DNA from: DASZTV01 sp036267875
GTDB lineage: Bacteria; Actinomycetota; Actinomycetes; JAFAQI01
Direction: 5' to 3'
Assembly: GCA_036267875.1 (NCBI GenBank)
Contig: DATAVE010000157.1
Coordinates: forward strand, 1-64,000
DNA: 64,000 nucleotides
Shown here: piece by piece, positions 35,292-43,502 of the stretch
Numbering within the stretch: position 1 is the stretch's first letter
How the letters are laid out: each line of letters starts with the position of its first letter
Notes under the pieces: model-generated
Told to the model about the DNA's origin: nothing
The model's database searches: none
The model's input: only the letters and a program-made list of their open reading frames with translations
Translations under genes and position numbers: made by a program

Positions 35292-36410
35292 TGGGCGACC
35301 AATGGGTTCGAGCAGCGCGACGCACTCGACGTGTGAGGTCATCGGGAACAGATCGAACGCCCGAAGCCCGGTGAGCGCCCATCCCCCAGCGATGAAGTTC
35401 GCAACGTCTCGAGCCAGCGAAGCCGGCTCGCAGGCGACGTAGCAAACCTGCCGCGGCCGGGCCGCGATGATGCCCTCGACCACCACGGCTCCGGCGCCCT
35501 TGCGCGGCGGGTCGAGCACCACGAGATCCGCACCTGCCCCGTCCTTTGCGACAGAGTCCCTGGCGAGCCACCGCGACACCTGATCGACAGCGACCCGGAC
35601 GTTCGGGAGATCGGCGAGATTGGACACCGCGGCAGCCGCGGCCTCGCGATTGTTCTCGACCATGACCACCTGGCCGGCGGGCAGCAGCGGCGCAAGCGCG
35701 CCAGCGAACAGGCCGACGCCGCCGTACAGGTCAAGGCAGCGATCTGCGGGCTCAACGTCGAAGAAGCCGAGTACGGCGCTGATCAGCGCCTCAGGCGCGC
35801 CCGGGTGAACCTGCCAAAAGCCGCCTTCCGGGATGCGGAATGTCCGCCCGGCGGCAACCTCCTCCTCCGACGCCTGCAGTTCGACTGCCTCGACGTCGGG
35901 CCATAGCTGCGCGACCACCGAGGCGACCGGAAGCGACTCGTGGGCGATCAGACAGTCGGTGATGTGCTCGATCTGGCTCGAGCGGTGGCGATGAAGGCCG
36001 GCCGATCCGTCCGGGCCCACCGCCAGCCGCATCCGGGTCCGCCAGCCAAGGCCCTCGGCATCGCCGGGCACGGCCTCGACGACGACGTCGCGCTCCACCT
36101 TCGCCATTCGGCGCAGCGCCGCGTCGATGACCTCGGCCTTGAGCTTGCGCTGCTCGGCAAGGTCGACGTGCTGCCAGTCACATCCACCGCATCGACCCGG
36201 ACCAGCGAACGCACACGGCGGCGCGACGCGATGCGGCGATGCCTCGATGATTTCGACGGCATCAGCACGCAAGAACGAGGCCTTCTCCTCGGTGACCTCT
36301 ACGCGTACCCGCTCGCCCGGCAATGTGTGACGAACCAAGACCGCGCGACCATCCGGCGCGTGTGCGACACAGATCCCGCCGTGCCCAACCGGCCCGACGT
36401 CGAGGATCAC
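35280..36410 (-). CDS. TrmA/RumA-type RNA (uracil-C5) methyltransferase
   Basis: 376 residues from GTG 36410, which overlaps the permease gene stop (GTGA). The order is an N-terminal TRAM/OB domain (VGHGGICVAH), iron-sulfur Cys cluster CAFAGPGRCGGCDWQH, SAM motif DLYGGVGLFAGALA, LVVLDPPRKGAG, and the catalytic CYVACEPASLARDV. Such enzymes methylate uridine in rRNA or tRNA. It matches the position of Rv2689c. The target base cannot be told. Confidence 0.92.
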   Translation of the reverse strand: MILDVGPVGHGGICVAHAPDGRAVLVRHTLPGERVRVEVTEEKASFLRADAVEIIEASPHRVAPPCAFAGPGRCGGCDWQHVDLAEQRKLKAEVIDAALRRMAKVERDVVVEAVPGDAEGLGWRTRMRLAVGPDGSAGLHRHRSSQIEHITDCLIAHESLPVASVVAQLWPDVEAVELQASEEEVAAGRTFRIPEGGFWQVHPGAPEALISAVLGFFDVEPADRCLDLYGGVGLFAGALAPLLPAGQVVMVENNREAAAAAVSNLADLPNVRVAVDQVSRWLARDSVAKDGAGADLVVLDPPRKGAGAVVVEGIIAARPRQVCYVACEPASLARDVANFIAGGWALTGLRAFDLFPMTSHVECVALLEPIGRPAQR

Positions 36411-38422
36411 GGCGTGGGCGAGCTGGGTTTCGCCTCGACCGGCCGCCGGACGTCACCGGCAGCCGGACGGTCCACGCCGTGCACGACCCGACCCGACGAT
36501 GCGAGCTGATACGGAACGCTTGTCACCATCACGCCGCGCATGAACAGCAGGCGGCCCTTGAGGCGCAGCGCGTTCTGGTTGTGCAGGATCTGCTCCCACC
36601 ACTGCCCGACGACGTACTCCGGGATGAAGACCGACACCACGTCCCGTGGACTGGAGCGATTGATCTCCTTGATGTACTTGAGGATCGGGCGAGTCACCTC
36701 GCGGTACGGCGACTCGAGGATCTTCAGCGGCACCGGGACGCCCCGTCGATCCCACTCGGCGCGTAACGCATTGGTCGCGTCGTGGTCGGTATCGACAGTC
36801 AGTGCGATCAGCGTCGACGGCCGAGTGGCGCGGGCGTAGTTGACCGCACGCAGCGTCGCCTTGTGGATCCTGGAGACGAGGACGACCGCGTGCACGCGCG
36901 AGGGCAGGATGTCGTCGTCGTCCTCTGGCACCAGCTCCTCGCTGACCATGTCGTAGTGCTTGCGGATGCCCCGCATCAGCGCGAAGAGCACGCCCATCGC
37001 CACGATCGCGATCCAGGCGCCCTCGGTGAACTTCGAGATCACGATGATGATGAGGACCAGCGCAGTGACGATCGCACCGACCGTGTTGATGACGCGCGAC
37101 CGCTTCATCTGCCGCCGTCGCGCCGGGTCTTCGGTGATCGGCAAGTTGCGGTTCCAGTGCCGGATCATGCCGATCTGGCTGTTCACGAACGACACGAAGA
37201 CACCGACGATGTAGAGCTGGATCAGCCGGGTCGGCGACGCAGAGAACGCCACGATCAGGACCATGGCGAAGCCGGCGAGCAACAGGATCCCGTTGCTGAA
37301 TGCCAGCCGGTCACCACGGGTGTGGAGCTGCCGCGGCAGGTAGCCGTCCTTGGCCAGGATCGAGGCCAGGACCGGGAATCCATTGAACGCCGTGTTCGCC
37401 GCAAGCACGAGGATCAGCGCGGTCACCGTCTGCAGGAAGTAGAAGCCGATTCCTTTGCCGAACACCGCAAGCCCGACCTGGGCGATCACCGTCTTCTGGA
37501 CATAGCTGTGCGGCGCGCCGAGCAGACTGTGCCCGGACGGATGCCCCGCCGCGTTGGTCTCGACGACATGCACGTGGCTGACGATCGCAAGCACCGTGAT
37601 GGCGATGAACATGCTGACGGCCATGCCGCCGAGCAAGGCGAGCGTCGTCGCGGCGTTCTTGCTCTTCGGCTTCTTGAAGGCCGGCACGCCGTTGCTGATC
37701 GCCTCCACCCCGGTCAGGGCAGTGCAACCCGAGGCGAACGACCGCAGCAGCAGAAACACCAGTGCGAAGCCGGTGTAGTTGTGGGCGGCTGCGATCCGGT
37801 AGTGCGAGCTCTCCGAGGCGAGGTGGTGGCCGGTCGCGAGCTTCGTCAGACCGACGGCGATCAACACGGCGATCGCTGCGACGAAGGCGTAGGTCGGAAT
37901 CGCGAAGGCCGTGCCCGACTCCCGAACCCCACGCAGGTTGAGCAGCATGATGATCGCCACGATCACGACCGCAACGAGGACGGCATGGCCCTGAAGCGAG
38001 GAGACCGCCGAGGTGATGTTCGCGACGCCAGAGCTCACGGACACCGCGACCGTCAGCACGTAGTCGACCATCAACGCGCTCGCGACGGTCAGGCCAGCGC
38101 GCGGGCCTAGGTTCGTGTTCGCGACCTCGTAGTCGCCACCACCACTGGGATACGCGTGCACGTTCTGCCGATACGACGCGACAACCACGAGCATGAGGAA
38201 CGCAACGCCCGCCGCGGCGTACCACGTGTAGTGGATGAACGAGAGCCCGCCGAGAGACAGGACGAGCAGGATCTCCTCTGTCGCGTAGGCGACCGAGGAC
38301 AGGGCGTCGCTTGCGAAAACCGGCAGCGCGATCCGCTTTGGCAGAAGGGTCTCGCCAAGCTGGGTGCTGCGGAGTGGACGACCGACGAACAGTCGTTTCG
38401 ATATGTCGCCCAGCGATGGCAC
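36407..38422 (-). CDS. KimA-type potassium importer (APC superfamily)
   Basis: 671 residues from GTG 38422. Twelve helices begin with LPKRIALPVFASDALSSVAYATEEILL, then SYRQNVHAYPSGGGDYEV, DYVLTVAVSVSSG, FASGCTALTGVEAISNGVPAF and LVLAANTAFNGFPVLA. The long cytoplasmic C-terminal region includes ILHNQNALRLKGRLLF. These match Bacillus KimA (YdaO), a high-affinity K+/H+ symporter, more closely than amino-acid permeases, as far as I can recall that sequence. The divergent TrkA pair supports a K+ role. It corresponds to Rv2690c. Confidence 0.85.
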   Translation of the reverse strand: MPSLGDISKRLFVGRPLRSTQLGETLLPKRIALPVFASDALSSVAYATEEILLVLSLGGLSFIHYTWYAAAGVAFLMLVVVASYRQNVHAYPSGGGDYEVANTNLGPRAGLTVASALMVDYVLTVAVSVSSGVANITSAVSSLQGHAVLVAVVIVAIIMLLNLRGVRESGTAFAIPTYAFVAAIAVLIAVGLTKLATGHHLASESSHYRIAAAHNYTGFALVFLLLRSFASGCTALTGVEAISNGVPAFKKPKSKNAATTLALLGGMAVSMFIAITVLAIVSHVHVVETNAAGHPSGHSLLGAPHSYVQKTVIAQVGLAVFGKGIGFYFLQTVTALILVLAANTAFNGFPVLASILAKDGYLPRQLHTRGDRLAFSNGILLLAGFAMVLIVAFSASPTRLIQLYIVGVFVSFVNSQIGMIRHWNRNLPITEDPARRRQMKRSRVINTVGAIVTALVLIIIVISKFTEGAWIAIVAMGVLFALMRGIRKHYDMVSEELVPEDDDDILPSRVHAVVLVSRIHKATLRAVNYARATRPSTLIALTVDTDHDATNALRAEWDRRGVPVPLKILESPYREVTRPILKYIKEINRSSPRDVVSVFIPEYVVGQWWEQILHNQNALRLKGRLLFMRGVMVTSVPYQLASSGRVVHGVDRPAAGDVRRPVEAKPSSPTP

Positions 38423-38490
38423 CCGGCAAGCGTACGGGCCGGAGGGTGCGCCCGCTCCGACGGCCGGAGGTGGCGTGTAGCGTCCCACCA

Positions 38491-39159
38491 GTGCACGTCG
38501 TGATCATGGGGTGCGGCCGGGTCGGCGCGACGATTGCCACGGGACTTGAGGCCCGCGGTCACTCGGTCGCCGTCGTCGACCAGGACGCCACCGCCTTCCG
38601 CAGACTCCCCCGCGACTTCGGCGGCCGTCAGGTGGTCGGCGTGGGCTTCGACCGCGACACTCTGATGGAAGCCGGAATCGAGCAGGCCGAGGCATTTGCA
38701 GCGGTCTCCAGCGGCGACAACTCCAACATCATCTCCGCGCGAGTCGCTCGCGAGACGTTCGGCGTGGACAACGTGGTGGCGCGGATCTATGACCCGCGAC
38801 GCGCTGAGGTTTACACACGTCTCGGGATCCCGACGGTCGCGACCGTCCGCTGGACGGCCGACGAGATGATGCGACGACTGCTTCCCGACGGCGCGCACAG
38901 CCTCTGGAGCGATCCGACCGGCCATCTGCTGCTGATCGAGGTCGACTACGACATGGGCTGGGTCGGCCGGTCGGTACGAGACATCGGTTTGGCGACCGAG
39001 AGCGCACGAGTTGCCTTCCTCACTCGATACGGCGAGGCGTTCGTGCCGCGAGGCGAGACGGCGCTTCAAGACGGTGACCAGCTGCATCTGTTCGTGCAAC
39101 GAGGTGAGGTCGAACGCGTCGAGCAGTTCCTGGCCGCGCCACCGAGTGAGCACGCATGA
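38491..39159 (+). CDS. TrkA-family K+ regulatory protein (CeoB-like)
   Basis: 222 residues from GTG 38491. The RCK_N Rossmann fold starts VHVVIMGCGRVGATIATGLEARGHSVAVVD, which binds NAD(H)/ATP. The RCK_C domain is at the end (TESARVAFLTRYGEAFVP, DGDQLHLFV). It gates a K+ transporter in the cytoplasm. The stop overlaps the next trkA gene (ATGA), so the pair is co-translated. It is divergent from the KimA-type gene across 68 nt. No TrkH or KtrB pore is present in the window. Confidence 0.92.
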   Translation: MHVVIMGCGRVGATIATGLEARGHSVAVVDQDATAFRRLPRDFGGRQVVGVGFDRDTLMEAGIEQAEAFAAVSSGDNSNIISARVARETFGVDNVVARIYDPRRAEVYTRLGIPTVATVRWTADEMMRRLLPDGAHSLWSDPTGHLLLIEVDYDMGWVGRSVRDIGLATESARVAFLTRYGEAFVPRGETALQDGDQLHLFVQRGEVERVEQFLAAPPSEHA

Positions 39160-39887
39160 AGGTCTGCATCGCCGGAGCCGGCAACGTCGGACGTTCGATC
39201 GCTCGTGAGCTCCTCACCAACGGTCATGACGTCACGCTCATCGAACGCGAGCCCAAGGCATTCAAGACCGACTCAGTGCCCGGCGCGTCGTGGTTGCTAG
39301 CCGATGCCTGCGAGTTGAGCTCGCTGGAGCAGGCGGAGCTACAGGACTGCAACGTCGTCATCGCCGCGACTGGCGACGACAAGGTCAATCTCGTCCTGTC
39401 GTTGCTCGCAAAGACCGAGTACGGCGTACCTCGGGTGGTGGCCCGCGTGAACCACCCGAAGAACGAGTGGCTGTTCAACGAGGCATGGGGTGTCGACGTC
39501 GCTGTCTCGACGCCGCGCCTGCTCTCGGCCCTTGTCGAAGAGGCGGTCACGGTCGGAGATCTCGTGCGGCTCCTGTCGTTCCGCGAGGGAGAGGCAAACC
39601 TCGTCGAGGTGACGCTGCCCGCCGACACCCCGCACGCGGGCACGCGAGTCGGGTCTGTCGCGTGGCCGCCGGACGTGACCCTTGTCGCAATCCTGCGCGA
39701 CACCCACGTGCTGACGCCGAGTCCGGATGACCCGATGGAAGCGGGAGACGAGCTGCTGTTCGTCAGCGCCCCTGATCAGGAAGAGGCGCTGCACGCCTTG
39801 CTAGCTGGCGGCAGCAACCAGTTCGTACCGCGGGTTGAAAATGACCCGCCGGCCAGCGCTGGTAGTGATCCGGCCAGTAGCCGTTAG
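39156..39887 (+). CDS. TrkA-family K+ regulatory protein (CeoC-like)
   Basis: 243 residues. The Rossmann start is MKVCIAGAGNVGRSIARELLTNGHDVTLIE, followed by DCNVVIAATGDDKVNLVLSLLAK, ARVNHPKNEWLFNEAWGVDVAVS, and an RCK_C end ending in VSAPDQEEALHALL. A Pro/Ser-rich tail of about 20 residues follows, and this region lies antisense to the end of the OB-fold gene, an 87-nt overlap. It pairs with the upstream TrkA protein. Confidence 0.92.
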   Translation: MKVCIAGAGNVGRSIARELLTNGHDVTLIEREPKAFKTDSVPGASWLLADACELSSLEQAELQDCNVVIAATGDDKVNLVLSLLAKTEYGVPRVVARVNHPKNEWLFNEAWGVDVAVSTPRLLSALVEEAVTVGDLVRLLSFREGEANLVEVTLPADTPHAGTRVGSVAWPPDVTLVAILRDTHVLTPSPDDPMEAGDELLFVSAPDQEEALHALLAGGSNQFVPRVENDPPASAGSDPASSR

Positions 39888-40175
39888 CTGTCGTCCCGGC
39901 GTGACCCCGGCGATCTCGCGACGACCCAGCCAGGTCAGGGTGACGGTCCCGCTTCCGTCGTACAGCTCGACCTCGAGTGTCGGCGTGCCCGCACGTGGGC
40001 GCAACGTCAGCGAGCGGACTGTGCCAGCAACCGTGACCTGCTTGCGGTTCTGACATTGCGTGACGGCGGTTGCACCACGCGATGCGCACTGCTTCTGCAA
40101 GTCGTGCGCCTCGAGGACGTCGTCCTCGCTCGCTAGACGGCTTACTGCCTTGCGGAACCGACCGGGCTCGCTCAC
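39801..40175 (-). CDS. OB-fold nucleic-acid-binding protein
   Basis: 124 residues from GTG 40175, overlapping the DUF3710 stop (GTGA). The OB-fold strands are KQVTVAGTVRSLTLRPR, TLEVELYDGSGTVTLTWLGRR and PGRQLTATGRITTSAGRRVIFNPRYELV. It matches the protein at this position in other actinobacteria (Rv2694c). It probably binds nucleic acid, but the function is unknown. The usual DUF3159 gene between it and the TrkA pair is absent here. Confidence 0.82.
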   Translation of the reverse strand: MSEPGRFRKAVSRLASEDDVLEAHDLQKQCASRGATAVTQCQNRKQVTVAGTVRSLTLRPRAGTPTLEVELYDGSGTVTLTWLGRREIAGVTPGRQLTATGRITTSAGRRVIFNPRYELVAAAS

Positions 40176-40909
40176 TGGATCTCCGTGATCTCGGGACCGC
40201 GTTCGGTCAGCTCCAGCACGCGATCCTCCGGGTCAGGTTCGGTCATCTGCTCGATGGCCTCTCTCGGCAGGTGCAGCGCGATTGGGTCGCGCGGCGCCAT
40301 GGCGTCTCCGCCACGGACGACAACGATGCCACGAAACACGTCCTCGAGTCGCCGGGCCTGCAACGTGTCGGTCGCGGCAGCTCCGGTCAGCAGACCTCGC
40401 AAGAACCATCTCGGGCCGTCGACGCCGATGAAGCGCGCCGCCTGAGACCCTCCGGACTCGTCGGGAATCCGCGCTCGCAGCTCGGAGCCGAACGAGCCCT
40501 GCGCCTCCTCGCCACTGCCGCCGGTCGACCGCAATGACTCCGCGATCTCTCGGCGTACGTCGTCCCACAGCCCCGCGGTCTTGGGCGCCGCGAACGCGTT
40601 GACGACCAGCTGGCTCGTGCCGTCGACCAGCGCCACCGCGACAACGACCTCTTCGGCGACCTCGACCCGTAGCTCGATGCCGTCGGAGAGCGGAACCGCC
40701 AGACCACCGAGGTCGACCCGTGGCGTCTCATCGCCGGCCGGAAGGTCCTTGGAATCCCACGGACCCGTCGTCGGGCCAGGAACCACGGTCCGGGTGCGCT
40801 CAACTACCTCGGCGGGGTCGTCATCGTCCGAGTGGTCGTCCTCGACGACATCGTCGACGTCATCGCCCTCGAACTCGTCGGTCTCCTCCGCACCTCGTCG
40901 GCGGAACAT
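40172..40909 (-). CDS. DUF3710 family protein
   Basis: 245 residues from ATG 40909 (MFRRRGAEE). A strongly acidic N-terminal stretch (DEFEGDDVDDVVEDDHSDDDDP) is followed by the conserved globular part: RVDLGGLAVPLSDGIELRVEV, LVNAFAAPKTAGLWDDVRREIAES, and FIGVDGPRWFLRGLLTG. It corresponds to Rv2696c and is of unknown function. It lies 2 nt downstream of dut and is coupled to the OB-fold gene. Confidence 0.88.
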   Translation of the reverse strand: MFRRRGAEETDEFEGDDVDDVVEDDHSDDDDPAEVVERTRTVVPGPTTGPWDSKDLPAGDETPRVDLGGLAVPLSDGIELRVEVAEEVVVAVALVDGTSQLVVNAFAAPKTAGLWDDVRREIAESLRSTGGSGEEAQGSFGSELRARIPDESGGSQAARFIGVDGPRWFLRGLLTGAAATDTLQARRLEDVFRGIVVVRGGDAMAPRDPIALHLPREAIEQMTEPDPEDRVLELTERGPEITEIQ

Positions 40910-40911
40910 CC

Positions 40912-41394
40912 CTAGCTCACCTCCGGCATAGCGCGTCCATGGTCCGCCCATCCGCCCGTTGATCCAAAACCGCCGGCAGCCCGGACGGAGTCCGGAAGGT
41001 CGTCAACCTCGACAAAACGGGCGCGCTCGACGCGCTGGACGACCAGTTGCGCGATGCGGTCGCCGCGACGCAGCTGCACGGGCTCGCGCGGGTCGAGGTT
41101 CACGATGATGACCTGGATCTCACCGCGGTAGCCGGCATCGATCGTCCCGGGCGAGTTCACCAACGCGACGCCACATCGCGCTGCCAGGCCAGAGCGTGGG
41201 TGGACGAATGCGGCGTAGCCCTCGGGAAGCGCGATCGCCGTACCTGTCGGCACCACTGCTCGCTCCCCCGGCGCCAGATCGACATCCACGGCCGTGACGA
41301 GGTCCGCACCGGCATCGCCGTCGTGCGCGTACGACGGAGCCGGGAGCTCCGGATCGAGTCGCCGAAGCATGACGTCAACAGTGGGTTCGGGCAT
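40912..41394 (-). CDS. dut: dUTP diphosphatase
   Basis: 160 residues from ATG 41394 (GTG 41400 is an alternative). All five trimeric dUTPase motifs can be read: AGADLVTAVD, PRSGLAARCG, NSPGTIDAGYRGEI (with the catalytic Asp), RRGDRIAQLVVQ, and the C-terminal P-loop-like GGFGSTG. The enzyme hydrolyses dUTP to dUMP, keeping uracil out of DNA. It heads an operon with DUF3710 and the OB-fold gene, and is divergent from DUF3093 as in M. tuberculosis. Confidence 0.95.
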   Translation of the reverse strand: MPEPTVDVMLRRLDPELPAPSYAHDGDAGADLVTAVDVDLAPGERAVVPTGTAIALPEGYAAFVHPRSGLAARCGVALVNSPGTIDAGYRGEIQVIIVNLDPREPVQLRRGDRIAQLVVQRVERARFVEVDDLPDSVRAAGGFGSTGGWADHGRAMPEVS

Positions 41395-41436
41395 AGCCAC
41401 GGAACCTTACCGGGCACGCCTCTTTACTCTTGGCGG

Positions 41437-41916
41437 ATGGCCGCCCCTTCGCATGACGAGCGCCTCACGATCCCGGTGAGCTGGTGGCCGGCGATCGCGG
41501 TCATCGTCGCCTTCGCGATCTTCGAGATCGCGTCGGGCTTCACTCTGGTGATCTACATCCCGGTCATCATCTTCGTCATCGGCTTCTTCGTCGTACCGCC
41601 CTTCATGTCCGGCCGGCTCCGTGTCAAGGTCCAAGACGGCGTCCTGTCTGCGGGCAGTGCCGATCTCCCCGTCACCACCATCACGACAATCACTCCGCTC
41701 GATCGCGACGAGACGCGGCTACGACTCGGCCCGCAGGCGGACCCAGCAGCCAAGCTGGTCGTTCGCGGTTGGATCGGCTCGTCGGTGATGGTCAAGCTGT
41801 CGAACCCCGATCCCGTCCCGTACTGGGTCGTCTCGACTCGCCGGCCGGAAGAGCTCGCAGCGGCGATCAAGACGGAACGGACGTCGGTGCGCGCGGCGAA
41901 ATCAGCGCAGGACTGA
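41437..41916 (+). CDS. DUF3093 membrane protein
   Basis: 159 residues from ATG 41437. Two transmembrane helices lie at about residues 16-55 (WWPAIAVIVAFAIFEIASG, then IPVIIFVIGFFVVP). A cytoplasmic beta domain contains VKVQDGVLSAG and the family end YWVVSTRRPEELAAAI. It corresponds to Rv2698 next to dut. The function is unknown. It converges on the YcaQ gene with a 4-nt gap between stops. Confidence 0.85.
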   Translation: MAAPSHDERLTIPVSWWPAIAVIVAFAIFEIASGFTLVIYIPVIIFVIGFFVVPPFMSGRLRVKVQDGVLSAGSADLPVTTITTITPLDRDETRLRLGPQADPAAKLVVRGWIGSSVMVKLSNPDPVPYWVVSTRRPEELAAAIKTERTSVRAAKSAQD

Positions 41917-41920
41917 CCGA

Positions 41921-43141
41921 CTAGGTCAATGCCGTAGCAAGGGCTCCCGCCAGGTCGCCTCGATCGGCCACCACGACGTCGTCAAGGCCGAGCCAGTCAG
42001 CCATGAGGCGGAGCTCCGAGCCGAGTGCGTCCGCGGTGTGTGACGGCGCGTCTGGCTCGGTCCAGGCTGCCTGAACCAGCAACGCCTTGGCGGCGCGGTC
42101 GGCCTTGAGGTCGACTCGGGCGACGAGTCGGTCGCCGAGCAGGAACGGCAAGACGTAGTACCCGTGCTCACGCTTGTGAGCTGGCACGTAGATCTCGATG
42201 CGATAGCGGAAACCGAAGAGCCGTTCGGTTCGATCGCGCTCCCATACCAGCGGATCGAACGGCACCAGCAAAGCTCCGCCCGCGACCTTGCGCGGCACGA
42301 TCGCGCCCGGCACGACGTACGCCGGCTGTGCCCACCCCTGCACGCTGACCTGCTCGAGGCGACCGCTCTCGAGGAGCTCTGCGATCCGTGGTCGCGCCTG
42401 CGGGACCGTGAGGCGGAAGTAGTCGGCGAGGTCACCGACCGTGCCGACGCCATGGCACCGCGCACCGATCATCAGCAGCTCGCGATGCGCCTCGGCCTGG
42501 TCGGGCGTCGGTGCGTCGAGCACTCGGCTCGGCAGCACGCGTTCCGGCAAGTCGTACCGGCGCTCGAAGTTCTTGCGTGACGCCGTGGTGATCCGGCCAG
42601 ACCAGAACAGGTATTCGAGCGCGGTCTTTGCCGGCGACCAGTTCCAGCCCCAGCTCTCCGTGCTGCGCGCGGTGTCCTCGGCCACCTCACCGGCAGTGAC
42701 AGGGCCTCGTGCGACGACATCGTCGTAGACCTGCTCGACGTAGTCGGGACGCTCTTCCTTGATCCGCGCGACGCCCTTCCACGTGCCCAGTCCGGCCTCG
42801 GCCCGCTTCATCCGCCAGCGGAGCAAGGGGTGGAGATCGACCGGCAGCAGCGCCGCCTCGTGGCCCCAGTACTCGAAGAGCTCACGATGCTTGTAGGCCA
42901 TGGCGTCGAGAACGGCCGGGTCGTACGGACCGAGGCGCGAGTACGCCGGCAGGTAGTGGGCGCGAGCAAGGACGTTGACGCTGTCGATCTGAAACAGGCT
43001 CGTGTGCTGAAGCGTCCGCCGCAGATGCCTCCGGTCGGCGACGGCGACAGGCCGCTGTCGCGACGGACCGTGACCGCCGAGACCCTGAGCGGCAACGGCG
43101 AGTCGTCGGGCTTGCGCGATGGTCAGGTCTTGCGGTTGCAC
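41921..43141 (-). CDS. YcaQ/AlkX-type winged-helix DNA glycosylase
   Basis: 406 residues from TTG or GTG at 43141. The family signature FQIDSVNVLARAHYLPAYSRLGPYD includes the QxD motif used by E. coli YcaQ to open DNA interstrand crosslinks. FEYWGHEAALLP and three winged-helix repeats follow. Relatives include the self-resistance glycosylases of azinomycin producers (AlkZ). No crosslinker biosynthesis genes are near, so it is more likely a house repair enzyme. Confidence 0.85.
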   Translation of the reverse strand: MQPQDLTIAQARRLAVAAQGLGGHGPSRQRPVAVADRRHLRRTLQHTSLFQIDSVNVLARAHYLPAYSRLGPYDPAVLDAMAYKHRELFEYWGHEAALLPVDLHPLLRWRMKRAEAGLGTWKGVARIKEERPDYVEQVYDDVVARGPVTAGEVAEDTARSTESWGWNWSPAKTALEYLFWSGRITTASRKNFERRYDLPERVLPSRVLDAPTPDQAEAHRELLMIGARCHGVGTVGDLADYFRLTVPQARPRIAELLESGRLEQVSVQGWAQPAYVVPGAIVPRKVAGGALLVPFDPLVWERDRTERLFGFRYRIEIYVPAHKREHGYYVLPFLLGDRLVARVDLKADRAAKALLVQAAWTEPDAPSHTADALGSELRLMADWLGLDDVVVADRGDLAGALATALT

Positions 43142-43166
43142 CGGCGCATCGTGTCAGGCTGTGGCC

Positions 43167-43484
43167 ATGGCTGCGTCATCAGATAGCGATCAGGACACCA
43201 GTGGCAAGCTCGGGCACAAGGTCATGTCGGGAGTCGGTGCGGCCGCAACGGCCGCGGTCGCACGCAAGGTGCTGACCAGCGGCTGGAAGAGGGCCACTGG
43301 CAACGAGCCGCCGGCCGATCCGGCGAACCCGGATGTCCGGTGGCGGGAAGCCGCCGGGTGGGCCGCTGCCTCTGCAGCCGTTGTCGCAGTCGCACGATTG
43401 CTGGCACAGCGCCGAGTTGCCGCAACCTGGCGTCGCGCCTCGGGCGTGTTGCCACCCGGGATGGACGACGAGAAGTCGAGCTGA
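43167..43484 (+). CDS. DUF4235 family protein
   Basis: 105 residues from ATG 43167. The DUF4235 pattern is visible: a first helix GAAATAAVARKVLTSGWKRATGNEPP, the motif PDVRWREAAGWAAASAAVVAVARLLAQR, and a polar end. It is a small, probably membrane-associated protein with two helices. Its function is unknown. It is divergent from the YcaQ gene and lies just upstream of the SCP2-hydrolase gene. Confidence 0.85.
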   Translation: MAASSDSDQDTSGKLGHKVMSGVGAAATAAVARKVLTSGWKRATGNEPPADPANPDVRWREAAGWAAASAAVVAVARLLAQRRVAATWRRASGVLPPGMDDEKSS

Positions 43485-43502
43485 CCCGATAGCGTCAGCC
43501 AC

